This document shows, in pieces, positions 11,257 through 22,377 of a DNA stretch of 64,000 nt; positions within the stretch are counted from its first letter, which is position 1, and every line of letters begins with the position of its first letter. Origin of the DNA: Pleurodeles waltl (taxonomy: Eukaryota > Chordata > Amphibia > Caudata > Salamandridae); assembly GCF_031143425.1 (NCBI RefSeq), contig NC_090439.1:356184027-356248026 (forward strand). The letters are read 5' to 3'. The position numbers and the translations under genes were made by a program. The notes beneath the pieces were generated by a model. The model saw nothing but the letters and a program-made list of their open reading frames with translations. It was not told the DNA's origin and ran no database searches.

Positions 11257-13053
11257 TGTTAGAAATGGGGTCTTTGGTTGGCAGTCAGGTTACCCCCTGA
11301 CAAAGCAAGGACCCTCACTCTAGTCAGGGTAAGTCACACACAATCCAAATGATCCTGTGCCCACCCTTTGGTAGCTTGGCACTGAGCAGTAAGGCTTCAC
11401 TTAAAAGCCAATGTGTAAAGTATTTGTGCAATAAATCATACAATAACACAGCATAGCACCACAAAAATACACAACACAGTGTTAGGAAAATATAAAATAT
11501 TTATCTGAATAAATGCAGGTCAAAACGATCAAAAGGCAATAAGCATACATTGAGATATCACTGTAAAAGCGATATAAAGTGTCTTTAGTCTCTTAAAAAC
11601 AATAAATGTCTCTTAAAAGCAATAAATGTCTCTTACAAGCACAAAGTACCTGGTTTGCATTCAAAATCTCAAAATCTCTGCAGGGGACTGCAGAGGAGCC
11701 GATGCATGGAAAACAGGCGGGTGTGCGTAGGTTTCGCCCCTTTGCACACAGACTTGCGTCGTTGTTTTCCATGCACAGGAAGGCGTTGGATCCTCTTCGG
11801 GTTGCGCAGTTTTCAGACGCCTGCAGTCGATGCGTGGAATCCTGGGCTCGCGGAGCAAAGTCACAGGCGCTGCATCAATTCGGTGGGCGTTGCGTGGAAT
11901 TTTCTCCCGCACGACAGGCACTGAGTCGATTCCTCTCTAGAAGTCGGGCTGCGTCATCCTAGGTTGGCTGTGCATCGATCCAGTGGGCCTCGCGTCGAAG
12001 TTCCGGAAGCTACGCTGGCACTGAAATGATCTTCTCCTTGTGAAGTTGTGCTGCGTCTTTCCGGTTTCGCGTGCAGTGAATTTTTCACTGTGGGGCAGGC
12101 TGTGCGTCATTTTTAGCAGGCTGTGCTTCGAATTTTCACTGCACAAGGAGTCCAGTTGCAGGAGTGAAGTCTAGCACAGATGGCTCATCAGGTTATGCAG
12201 GCTACATCTCAGCTCCCTTTGTGTCACTGTCTGGAGAGAGGTGCAAACAGCCCAACTGTCAAACTAACCCAGACAGGGAACCCACAAACAGGTAGAGTTA
12301 CAAAAATGGTTCAAGAAAGGAAATACACACTTTCTAAAAGTGGCATTTTCAAACACACAGTCTTAAAATCAACTTTACTAAAAGATGTATTTTTAAATTG
12401 TGAGTTCAGAGATCCCAAACTCCACATGTCTGTCTGCTCTGAAAGGGAATCTATGTGTTAATCATGTTTAAAGGCAGCCCCCAGGTTAACCTATGAGAGA
12501 AATAGGCCTTGCAACAGTGAAAACCGAATTTGGCAGTATTTCAATGTTAGGACATATAAAACACATTAGTGTATGTCCTATCTTAACCATACACTGCACC
12601 CTGCCCATGGGGCTACCTAGGGCCTACCTTAGGGGTGTCTTCTATGTAGGAAAAGGGAAGGGTTAAGCCTGGCAAGTGGGGACACTTGCCAAGTCGAATT
12701 TACAGTTTAAAACTGCACACACAGACACTGCAGTGGCAAGTCTGAGACATGATTACAGGGCTACTTATGTGGGTGGCACAACCATTGCTGCATGCCCACT
12801 AGTAGCATTTGATTTACAGGCCCTGGGCACCTCTAGTGCACTTTACTAGGGACTTACCAGTAAATCAAATATGCCAATCATGGATAAACCAATCAACAGT
12901 ACAATTTACACAGAAAGCACATACACTTTAGCATTGGTTAGCAATGGTAAAGTGCTCAGAGTTCTAAAGCCAACAAAAAAACAGGTCAGGTGAAACAGGA
13001 GGAAGGAGGCAAAAGGTTTGGGGATGACCCTCCAAAAAGGGCCAGGTCCAACA
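11257..13053 (+). mobile_element. Solo LTR (1,797 bp) inside foamy-like pol, 5-bp target duplication
   Basis: The insert starts TGTTAGAA and ends GGTCCAACA, so it has LTR-like TG...CA ends with a TGTTAG/CCAACA inverted match. It is flanked by CTACA (11252-11256) and CTAAA (13054-13058), a 5-bp target-site duplication with one substitution. Removing it restores the pol reading frame exactly. No gag/pol-like coding is present inside, so it is best read as a solo LTR left by LTR-LTR recombination. A related copy starts at 51835. A 20-bp sequence beginning TCTCTTAAAA is repeated 2.5 times at 11589-11640. The orientation is nominal, chosen from the shared TGTTAGAA start. Confidence 0.75.
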
Positions 13054-13480
13054 CTAAAGCATTACATCCACGTTGGATTCAATGGGCAACGTCTTTGAAA
13101 GCCGCTGATGTTGACTATATTTTTGACCCAAAATTACAAACTCAAGAATTTTTACAATATGAACTAGAATACCCAGTTCTGGCAAATACATTGCCTATTG
13201 ATCAATATCAAAGAGTCATGTACACTGATGGCTCTGCACAACCTGCAATAGGCACAAAGCATCAACACTCCGCTGCTTGTGCAGTCGTAAGTGGCAACAT
13301 GGCGGATTATACATTTTGTCCCAAGCATACATTCATTTAAACCCTAGGGGATTGCACAGCACAACTAGCAGAGCTAAAGACTCTATGTTGTACATACACT
13401 TGGACACAAGCGGGTTGGAATATATGTTGCTGGAAATATACTGGCTGAGAAAGCAGCCAAATCAGCAGTAGCTACGGCTT
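13054..13480 (+). pseudogene. pol: pol remnant: RNase H domain
   Basis: The frame KALHPRWIQWATSLKAADVDYIF leads into MYTDGSA, the first catalytic aspartate block of retroviral RNase H, at about 13219-13240, followed by SAACAVVSGN. The domain removes RNA from the RNA:DNA hybrid. A TAA follows near 13340; the remaining RNase H part is only fragmentarily readable to about 13480 (for example AGNILAEKAAKSA in another frame). The residues before KALHPRW in the open frame come from the solo LTR and are not viral. Confidence 0.7.
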
Positions 13481-13639
13481 CTGTTGCTGCAGTAACTCGT
13501 TCTGGAACGAAACCGGACGATGACATATGGGCTGCCGTGAAAGCCATGGCTGAAGGCATGCCCTAACCAAAAGCATTTCCCGCTAAATATTCCTACCGAA
13601 TGGGAGGCTTCCTTGATGCAGAAGTAAAAATACCAGGTG

Positions 13640-14680
13640 TGGGAGTTCGAGTAATTCCAATAAAGACATAAGACCAGAGTTGATTAAAGCAGTGCATGAG
13701 GGGGTTGCATCTGCCTATGGTGGTGTGGCGGCTACAATATCATTATTGCAAGCATGTTATTGGTAGGCAGGTCTATACATACAGACCAAGCAGTATGTCC
13801 TTTGTTGTGACATCTGCAAACAAATTAAGGGTTCCACCATCAAACGCCCACCACAGACACCCCTCCTAATTTCCAACAAACCATTACAATGTGTGTGCTT
13901 GGACCATTGATCCCCTAACACTGGACAGTGCATACAAATACATCTTAGTCGCTGTTGACTCTTGTTCCAGATTTCTATGGGTGTGGCCACAATGCTCGGC
14001 TGACGCTCAGACTGTTATTAAAGATTTGCAAGTCTTTATCGGCACATATGCAGTTGTGTCTTTCCACTCGGACCAGGGCCCTGCTTTTGCCTCAAGGGCA
14101 TTCAGGGACACCCTGACTTCATTAGGGGTCCAACTCCATGACTCGTCTCCATTTCATCCCAAGGAAAATAGTGTAGTGGAGAGACGCAACTGTGATTTAA
14201 AGCAGTCCTTAACAGCCAGAGTGGTATGTACTGGTCGTAGTTGGCTTAATCACCTGTATGGAGTCCAGAGAGCACTTAACAATCTGCCTCGAAGGTCCCT
14301 GGGGGGGTCGTACTTCATACAAGTGCCTGTTTGGAACTCAAATGTATATTCCAGACCTAGATGGTCCTGGCTTGGAGGCGGCAGAAACACCTTTTGACAT
14401 AAATTAACGTGTCACTGTCTTGCAGGAATTACAACAGTTCCAAGACGACAACGCTTCTGCCAGTGCTACCTCCGCAGGAAATAAGGATGTACCAATAACA
14501 TCTACCTGCTGGATTCCAAAAGTTGGGGATCTAGTACGTGAAAAGGTTGCTATGAAAAAGGAGCTTGTCCTTCTTATCGTACACCGGCCCCAGTCTTGGG
14601 AATACATGGTACCAGAACTGTCATTCTGCCACCATTGGCGGGTGCTAAAGAAAACTGTTTTGTATCTATCGACAATGTAA
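13640..14680 (+). pseudogene. pol: pol remnant: integrase
   Basis: A zinc-binding N-terminal region is readable at about 13680-13830 (KAVHEGVASAYGG ... YVLCCDICKQIKG). The catalytic core follows in 13891-14397 with the D,D-35-E residues in WTIDPLTL, HSDQGPAF and HPKENSVVERRN. A C-terminal SH3-like segment is in 14420-14680 (STCWIPKVGDLVREKVAMKKE). Integrase joins viral DNA to host DNA. Frame changes occur near 13890 and 14400, where the frame ends soon after RSLGGSYFIQV. The catalytic triad itself is preserved. Confidence 0.8.
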
Positions 14681-14689
14681 AGTTACACC

Positions 14690-17641
14690 ATGTGGCTGGT
14701 CCTGCACAGCAGACCAAGAGGAGCAGCCAGTAGTTCCCGAATCCCTCTCACTACTGGTTTAGATATCCCTCTACAAGTTTTGAGCAGCAACACTGACACC
14801 TCTCTGAGATTGGGGAGGGTGGAAAATGACCTTGCATTAGTTCCATTAACATCTGTTACAACAAGCAATACAGAAATTACTGATTGATTTGATACAACTT
14901 CAACACAGACGGATGGCGTCATTTACTGTGAACCACCATGAGAGACCCCTACCAGTTCTCCTCCTATAACTACGGCTCCAGCTTTTGCACAAACTGCTTC
15001 TGGATACTTTGTCGACATCAACAACACTTTTTTGGACTCATTCACTTCTTCTACATCTGAACTGCCAAAAAAACGTATGCTGATAAACTGGCTTAAAACC
15101 AATTACTTTATTTTCCCATGGAACTATCTGTGGCTTTCCTTGGATGTATTAGAATTCCTCCTTTGGATTGGCTTTGTCATAACATTCTTTCTATTAATAC
15201 ATGATCATTTGGACTGGTGGATGAGGTCCTAAAACACAATTTTTATTCTCACAAGGTCCGCAGCAACTTGTCTTTCGTGAACATTTCTGCTATACCAATT
15301 CCTGATGGGATTGTTTGGGATGAAGTCAAATTTGACATATATGGCCCCTCGGAGGTAATTCAAATACCATATGTGTTTAAACTTTCAATTAACTATGTTG
15401 TGTCTGATGACTGAGATGTTAAGACAGTTGATTATATGATAAATGAATTGCAGTATTTTACTGTATTTGATAGTGAGGATGTTTATCAATCTAAAGAGAA
15501 TTACGGTGATATATATTGCTATAATTATTATGGACACCATTTTATTCACAGAGCAAGTATCCCAAAGACAATTTTTGATTACGCACAATGGGAACATTTT
15601 CCAACTCCACCACAAAGGAGTTCTAAAACATATTCTGAGAAATGTGCATATTTTTATGGGCACAGTGTTAAAATGCTGAGTCATACTATTTCAAATTGCC
15701 ATTGATGGAAAATGTACATATATTATTGACAGATACGAAATTCATTTATTCGGATTCCTTTGTTTCCCGGTTGCCTATAGAAGGCTATGAATATTGGTTG
15801 AAGTCAATTGACTTAAAAAGTGTGTGGGGAACAAAACAATTGCCAAATAAGGGGGAAAGAAGCTTTATTTAGAGCATGCTTGATGCCTGTTCAAATGATA
15901 TTTTTAAATGAAAGTGTACAACAGACAAGTTGTTTAGGCTTAGCAAAGATTAAGGAATTAAATGCGCCCAGTATTCCCGCCCTGAAAAAGTTTACCTATG
16001 GCAAAAGTATATGAATGCAACTGAAGATCAGCTCGATAATTGGATCCAGAATGGCATGTTTAATGCTTCACTGTCACCACCTGGTGGGTGGTTATTGTGG
16101 CCAATAAATACCAATAAGTGTCATAAACGTTTTATAAACTCCATGGGGGGTTTTAGAACAAGTAGGCCAGACCCTTGCTGTCTGTCATCTAAACATGTGG
16201 GTATAGTAACAACATGCAGTGTAGGGAAACTATGCCAGCAATGGTTGAAGAGTTCCTCACTAGTTGCTGTTAGAGATCACCTCAGTCTCCTGTCCAATAA
16301 CACTGACTTACAGGATTTCCTATTAGGCCCCAGAAAACAACGCAGAAAGCACTTCTTATATGCAGTCTATAATGACATTTGAAAGCTTTCTCAACAAGAA
16401 GCTGCTGCCAGGTTAAGGCAAATCGACCAGGAAAACTTACAGAAGGTATTAGCTGTTGTAGATAATGGGATTAATACCCTGTCCGACCGGAGATACACCT
16501 TGAACAGAGTCAACTAAGGTCCATTATGCAGTTGGGTAGGACACTACAAATACTGAAGGCAGGTCGCGTTTCCTGGCAACACCTTAGTGCAAGGGATATA
16601 TTTTTCACATTTAATTTAACGCGACAACGACAACTAATGGCTAAGAAGGAAGCGACTTATGTCATGTTAAATATTGAAAAGTTAGAAAAGTTGCCTTTTA
16701 CTGTGGCTGAAATACCATCTGCTGAGTGGTTAATACACGGGGTTTTTAATCTGACTATTTCTACACTTCAATTCACACCCTGCTTAAACACGTTCCAGTA
16801 GGCAGAGATGAAAGGCTAGGAGATAGTTACATCAAGGAGGTGTGGGAGCTGCCCTTCTCGTACAAATGTCTCAGTGGCATGAAAGAGGTCTTTCTTAGTG
16901 GTAGTGAATGCAAGACTTCTGTCAGCCATTTGATGGTTTGTGAACATCTGTCCTTGCCCGGGCATGTAATGCTTCGGCAGCGAACTTGGCTTGTTATCTG
17001 AAGGGAGTTCCAGTCCCCTTGATTAGACTTGCATTCCAGATGCTCTCAAATGGCAGCTATGTCCTCCTCAATAGTGAAAACTGTTGTGGGATGCGAGACG
17101 GAATAGTTTATGTTGTTTTGGTCTCTAAGATTGTTACATGCTGCGGGAACGTACTTTTTCTTCCTACAGGACAGAGGTAAGTAGCTGAGATTTGGTCCCA
17201 TATCGCTACTTCAAATGTGAATTTTGACAAGTTGAGAAGACTCAAGGCTTTATCATTTCACAAATATGTGGCGCTCACATCTGCACGCAAGACCTATGCG
17301 CTTCAGGTGGCAAGGTCATCAGCAGAGATACAGACTCTTTTAAGTACTAACTTTCCGAGAAACTTTGATGAGCTTGTGGGATGAATATTTAATGCGTCCA
17401 GTACTACTGGAATTGCAAATTTCTCTAAGGCTGTTGGGTCTGGTTTCATTCATACCTTCTCCTATATATTCTGTTTAATACCATCAGCCATCCACTCAAT
17501 ATTCTCCTGTATTTTCAGGGGATTTCCGATAACTTAGGCTATAATAGGTGGCATCTTGCTATTGCTACTTTTTCTGCACAACGGCTGTCTCGCCGCAACA
17601 AGGAGGACTGAAAGTGCTCCCACCAGCGCAGCTCTGTTGTG
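14690..17641 (+). pseudogene. env: env remnant of foamy-like provirus
   Basis: A leader segment with a long hydrophobic stretch (FLLWIGFVITFFLLIHDHLDWW) lies at about 15070-15230. Surface-subunit-like pieces follow at 15217-15412, 15436-15703, 15820-16012 and 16011-16379. A dibasic RKQRRKH at about 16330-16350 resembles a furin site between surface and transmembrane subunits. 16526-16799 and a final membrane anchor (AIIGGILLLLLFLHNGC, about 17530-17580) complete the gene, ending near 17641. In foamy viruses the Env leader and the C-terminal anchor both span the membrane. Many stops and frame changes interrupt it. The assignment rests on order, hydrophobic segments and length rather than on sequence recognition. 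Confidence 0.6.
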
Positions 17642-18111
17642 AACGCATGATGCAGTACTTTGGAGCAACACTCCTGGAGCAATTGAAGTGTGACTGGTCT
17701 CTGTCACTCAGACCAGTTTTGCATTGTGTGCAGCCTGTGTTTCGAGACTTCTGGTGCTCATTCGAACATGCACTGAAAATTTGTCTTTCTACGCAGCGCT
17801 TTCTTTTATTGGACGCTGATCTGTTGATGTTCTCAATGAGAGCTCACTACCAGACATGGGCGTTGAGGGTGCGTTTGCTACGGGAAGCTGCTTATAAGTT
17901 GCCCTTTGTGGATGATGCAGCTCAGAACATATTGTTGAGCACACCATGGAATGCTGCTGCCTTGGCTGGAGCTCAGGCTTTGGAACACGAATGCTCCTTG
18001 GTTTTCTTTGGTGATGAACTTCCTACATTACCACATGTAGAAGTGGAAGATTTCCTGTCTTCAATTATCCCAGATTCGATTGGCAACTTCCAAAGTGACT
18101 CTGACTTTTGA
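17548..18111 (+). CDS. Intact accessory reading frame in the bel/tas position
   Basis: An uninterrupted frame of 187 codons runs to TGA at 18109-18111. It opens at a GTG; the first in-frame ATG is at 17647, giving 155 residues. It overlaps the env membrane-anchor end in another frame and ends about 160 bp before the 3' LTR. In exogenous foamy viruses this place is taken by the transactivator Tas/Bel-1, which has a C-terminal acidic activation region. The C-terminus here is acidic with hydrophobics (FFGDELPTLPHVEVEDF, then SSIIPDS and SDSDF). The middle has basic and aromatic residues but no motif I recognise. Function is inferred from position and composition only. It stands out because all other genes of this provirus are broken. 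Confidence 0.5.
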   Translation: MASCYCYFFCTTAVSPQQGGLKVLPPAQLCCERMMQYFGATLLEQLKCDWSLSLRPVLHCVQPVFRDFWCSFEHALKICLSTQRFLLLDADLLMFSMRAHYQTWALRVRLLREAAYKLPFVDDAAQNILLSTPWNAAALAGAQALEHECSLVFFGDELPTLPHVEVEDFLSSIIPDSIGNFQSDSDF

Positions 18112-18259
18112 AAAAAAAATTCATGCCACAGTTACCATTTTAAATTGTCCTTTTTACACATGCTCAAGTGTCTTTATTGACATTCTTATATATATGTCTA
18201 AGTTTGAATTTTAGTAGCTTTTCTATATAATTAGACTTTGAACCACCTTTGAACCGGCA

Positions 18260-18271
18260 AGGAGAGGGTCT
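18260..18271 (+). promoter_or_regulatory. Polypurine tract of foamy-like provirus
   Basis: AGGAGAGGG followed by TCT lies immediately upstream of the LTR start TGTGTAG. Purine-rich tracts here prime plus-strand synthesis. The exact AGGAGAGGG form is typical of foamy viruses. Confidence 0.7.
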
Positions 18272-19260
18272 TGTGTAGCCATTTTAGTTATACCTTCATA
18301 CACATTATTTTAGCAAACTAGGCCTGTGGCTGTGCACTTTAACCTTGATATATTTTATTCAGATTTGTTTATTATTTAAACAACAGCCACATTTGCTGTC
18401 TTGTTTTATTTGCTCTATCTAGCTATTTTTTGCCTATGCGAGCACTGCGTTCTTAAACAAGACATTTCTTTCACTTTGTACTTTTCTCAAGGCTGCAGTA
18501 AGATAGCTTGCCAGAAAAACGTGGTAACGCTTTGTCTATAATGTTCATAGAAACATGCACACTCTTACGTAGGGATCCTTTCTTGGAACACCAGCTGTTT
18601 TATTATAAAAAGACTACTTTGACCCATGTAGGTTAGAGGGAGATTCCAGCCAGATGACCACAACTGTACGCTGATTGCCAAGTGCTTCGCTACAGCTGCT
18701 TATGTAGACTACAGGCCTCTTGCTCAGGTATGAGGGATGATGTCTTCCCAGGAGAACCTGAAGAGCAGAACTAGATCTCAACATACTGGGCTCTGACATA
18801 GCCTAGGTAGGAATTATTTTAATGATTCTAGTGATAATATGGTAGCGTTATTTTTATGCTTTACTCCCCTTGTCATAATTTTAATCCTGTCATGCTTCAT
18901 CGTCCTAGTTATTGCAGTACATGCTTTATTATCTAAGATGCAGTTACGTCAATAAAAGCTTATTGAATTAATGTTATTCAGCTTCTGATTGTCCTTGTAT
19001 ATGTGAGACTAATGTAACTGAGAGAAACAGATGCGATCTGAGTGACCACGATTTCCCTGAGGAATCAATTGTGCCAAGCGCTTGGCTGCCCAATGATCCC
19101 TGCTCTTGGGTGGAGATGAGGTACTGCTAGTTAGCCTGAGCAAAACCCAGATTAGACCGACAGGTGTGACCTGTAGTGGGCCCAGACTGAGTCCCCCACA
19201 GTTCAAGGGATTCTGCTGCCCAAATCCAGTAGTCTCATTAGAAAAATGAGAGCCTACACA
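18272..19260 (+). mobile_element. 3' LTR of foamy-like provirus (989 bp)
   Basis: The LTR begins TGTGTAGCC right after the polypurine tract and ends GCCTACACA, giving a perfect 7-bp terminal inverted repeat TGTGTAG/CTACACA. A TATA-like TATAAAA lies at 18604-18610 and a polyadenylation signal AATAAA at 18951-18956, so U3, R and U5 can be placed roughly at 18272-18635, 18636-18975 and onward. There is no 5' LTR in the window to compare, so the insertion age cannot be estimated. Sequence after 19260 belongs to another element. Confidence 0.75.
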
Positions 19261-19799
19261 ACAATCCATCCATGTAGATTACCTACTTGGTAATGATCTG
19301 GAGCATTTACCCTGGGCTGAGGAAGAGCTTAAATCCCATGCAACAATGCTTGGAATCCCTAAGTGAGCTTGTGTCAAGACTAGAGCACAGAGCAAACTTT
19401 AGAGAGAAAAAGGAGAACTGGATCCTGAAAGAGTGGACCAGCTCCCAAGAGAAAAGGCAAGAAGACTGGGGGACCAGCTTCAAAACAGATCACAAGACAG
19501 GACGCCGCTTCTCAGGAGGAGGAGTCACCCACCTTGGAGGGAACTGAGCCTGAAGAGCTTGGGCCTTAATACCCAGAGATATTGAGCCTAGGAGGACCCT
19601 CTAGGGAAGATCTGTGCTAGTGATAAAAGGAGTGTCCCACTCATAAAGGCCTGAGACAGCAAGCTGCTCAGGAGGAGCTAGGAAATGTCAGTGGTACCCA
19701 CAGGGTCTACAGGAGGAAGGGCTCCTGTTCACTGAGGTCAGACACCTCAAGCCTGGTGCAACCAGGAGGGTGGAAGTGCCCCAGAAGTTCAGAGACTTC

Positions 19800-20840
19800 C
19801 TTCTCACTTTAGCCCTGGCATCTGGGTCAGAACAAAACATGGAGTAGGTTGGTTAACCACTTCTACTGGCCAGGTATGTCCCCAACAGTGAAGGACTTTT
19901 TTCAGTCCTGTCCCTCTTGCCAAGCCAGTGGCAAGGCAGGTGGGCACTTAAAGGCCCCTCTAATTTCACTGCCTGTGGTTGGGGTTCCATTTGAGAGGGT
20001 AGGGATTGACATTGTTGGCCCCCTTCACCCCCCAACGGCATCAGGACATAGATGCATTTTAGTGGTAGTGGATCTTGCCACTAGGTATCCTGAGGCTATT
20101 CCTCTTAAGACAATCACTGCACCTGCAGTGGCCAAAGCCCTCCTTGGTATCTTTACCAGGGTGGGGTTCCCTAAGGAGGTAATATCAGACAGAGGTCAAA
20201 CTTCATGTCTGCATACTTGAAACACATGTGGCAGGAATGTGGGGTGACATATTAGTTCACTACCCCATACCATGCACAAACCAATGGGCTGGTAAAATGG
20301 TTCAACCAGACCCTAAAAGACATGATTGGAGGACTCCCTGAAAACCTCAGTAGGAGATGGGATGTCCTACTTCCTTGCCTGCTGTTTGCCTACAGGGAAG
20401 TGCCACAAAAGGGAGTATGTTTTTCACCGTTTGAACTTTTGTTTGGGCACCCTGTTAGGGGACCAGTGAGTCCTGTAAGGGAAGGCTGTGAGAGACCTCT
20501 CAAAGAACCCAAACAGGGCATTGTGGACTACGTGCTTGGCCTACGTTCCAGAATGGCTAAGTACATTTAGAAAGCCAGCAAAAATCTTCAGGCCAGCCAA
20601 AAGCTTCAAAAGCTTTGGTATGACCAAAATGTTGCTATGGTGGAGTTCCAACCAGGGCAGAAAGTTGGGATATTGGAGCCTGTTGTTCCAAGGGCCCAAC
20701 AGTACAAATGGTCTGGGCCCTATCCAATTCTTGAAAGAAAAGGGGAGGTCTCTTATCTAGTGGACCTAGGCAGTTGCAAAAACCATAAGAGAATCATCCA
20801 TGCCAAATGCCAAAATCCTTCTTTGAAAGAGCTAATGTGA
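19800..20840 (+). pseudogene. Gmr1-like integrase
   Basis: The HHCC zinc-binding region is readable as HLGQNKTWSRLVNHFYWPGM followed by FFQSCPSCQASGK. The core shows GIDIVGPLHPP (first Asp), VVDLATRYPEA and EVISDRG (second Asp). A one-base deletion near 20200 shifts the frame after SDRG. The third catalytic block reads NGLVKWFNQTLKDM, where the usual VERFN glutamate is lysine, so the enzyme would be dead. The C-terminal part is in 20637-20838 (FQPGQKVGILEPVVP, YKWSGPYPILE). No chromodomain is seen. A further frame change occurs near 20570. Confidence 0.8.
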
Positions 20841-22330
20841 CCATGCTGATGGTCGCAGATGAGGGACAGGAAGATGAGAGTGAACCTCTCCCTGATCTCC
20901 TCTCCAGCAATCCCCAAGTTGGTTCTGTAGATGGAGTGATCATGTCAGACACCCTCTCAGAACAACAGCAGGCTTGTTGCAGAAAAGTCCTCACCAAGTA
21001 TGCTGGGCTCTTTTCTCTGATCCCTGGGAAGACAAACGGGTGTACCCATGATGTGGACACTGGTGACAGCCTGACTGTCAAAAACAAAATTTACATTCTG
21101 ACCATGTCAGAGAAAGCATAGAAGCTGAGCTAAAAAAATGATGGATTTGGGTATTGTTGAACCTCAGAGAGCCCCTGGGTTAGCCCAGTAGTGTTAGCCC
21201 CCAAACCTCACTCCAAGGATGACAAGAAAGAAATTAGGTTTTGTGTGGACTACAGGGACCTCAGCTCAGTAACCAAGACAGATGCACACCCAGTCCCAGA
21301 GCTGATGAGCTCATTGACAGACTAGGGGCAGCCAAATATCTGAGTACTTTTGATTTAACATCAGGGTACTGGCAGATTGGCCTGGCCCCAGGAGAAAAAG
21401 AGAGGTGAGCATTTTCTACTTCTAGTGGGCATTATCAGTTCACTGTTATGCCCTTTGGACTCAAAAATGCACCTGCCACCATCCAAAGGTTGGTGAATCA
21501 AGTCCTTGCTGGACTGGAAACCTTTAGTGCAGGTTACTTAGATGACATAGCTGTCTATAGTTCCACCTGGCAGGACCACCTGATCCACCTTGGGAAGGTC
21601 CTGCAAAAGGCAAGCCTCACTATCAAGGCCAGTAAGTGCTAGATAGGGCAGGGAAAAGTTGTGTACCTGGGCCGCCTAGTTGGTGGAGGCCAAGTACAAC
21701 CTCTACAACCCAAGATTCAGACTATTCTGGCTTGGGAAGCTCCTGCAACCCAGACACAAGTCAGAGCATTCCTTGGCTTGACTGGATATTACAAGAGATT
21801 TGGAAAGGACTATAGCACAATAGTTGCCCTCCCTCACAGAACTCACTTTTAAAACGATGCCCAGAAAGATCAACTGGACAGTGAGTTGTCAAGAGGCCTT
21901 TGACACTCTGAAGAAAGCAATGTGCTCTGCTTCAGTGCTACAAGCAAGGGAATTCATAGTCCATACTTCAGAGATGGGGATAAGTGCACTCGTCTCCCAA
22001 AGGAATGATGATGGACATGACCAGCCAGTTGCTTTCATTAGCAAAAAGCTACTCCCTGGGGAACAAAAATGGAGTGCCATAGAGAGGGAAGCCTTTGCTG
22101 GGTTTTGGGCTCTGAAAATGTTGAGACCATACTTGTTTGGTTCTCACTTCACTGTTCAGACTGACCATAGACCTCTCAGATGGCTACACAAATGAAAGGT
22201 GAGGACGTCAAGCTGCTTAGGTGGTCCATTTTGCTACAGGGGATGGACTTTAAAGTGGAACACTGACCTGGGACTGCCCATGCCAATGCAGATGGCCTCT
22301 CCAGGTTCTTCCACTTAGAAGATGAAGACT
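20807..22330 (+). pseudogene. Gmr1-like reverse transcriptase and RNase H
   Basis: The frame follows the integrase end almost without a gap. It carries a linker (EQQQACCRKVLTKYAGLFS), RT blocks (RFCVDYRDLSSVTKTDAHPV, YLSTFDLTSGYWQI, VMPFGLKNAPATIQRLVN), the catalytic YLDD (GYLDDIAVYSS, about 21530-21560) and the thumb (VRAFLGLTGYYKRF). The RNase H region has AFISKKLLPGEQKWSAIERE and VQTDHRPLRWLHK. Stops or frame changes are seen near 21120, 21405 (TGA), 21642 (TAG), 21850 and 22195. It is homologous to gypsy RTs in sequence but lies downstream of integrase. Confidence 0.85.
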
Positions 22331-22361
22331 CACTAGGGAAAGGGTAGTCTCATCCTCTTTA

Positions 22362-22377
22362 GTTCGGGAGGGGGTAG
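22362..22377 (+). promoter_or_regulatory. Polypurine tract of Gmr1-like element
   Basis: GTTCGGGAGGGGGTAG directly precedes the LTR start TGTGAGAGG. The G-rich purine run is the expected plus-strand primer site. Confidence 0.6.

Larger units (their letters stand above)
9185..19260 (+). mobile_element. Foamy-like (spumavirus-like) endogenous retrovirus, 5' truncated at LINE A junction
   Basis: Remnants occur in retroviral order on the plus strand: gag C-terminal part, RT, RNase H, integrase, env, an accessory frame, a polypurine tract and a 3' LTR. Foamy-type features seen are the RT blocks NSPVFPVAKPD, VLDYRHLN and YVDDIY, a basic YNLRNRDN stretch at the end of gag, an env with a separate hydrophobic leader region, a reading frame in the bel/tas position, and an AGGAGAGGG polypurine tract just before the LTR. 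The 5' LTR and gag N-terminus are absent because LINE A sits there; they may lie beyond the left edge. Protease and the start of RT are deleted. Foamy-like elements are known from fish, amphibian and mammalian genomes. Every structural gene is broken by stops or frameshifts. Confidence 0.75.

Noticed and set aside
12990..13055. N-terminal residues of the open frame leading into RNase H
   Set aside because: These bases lie inside the solo LTR and before the target duplication; only KALHPRW onward is viral.
17548..17646. GTG-initiated N-terminal extension of the tas-position frame
   Set aside because: No ATG supports it; it overlaps the env anchor in another frame. It is kept only as the outer limit of the open frame.
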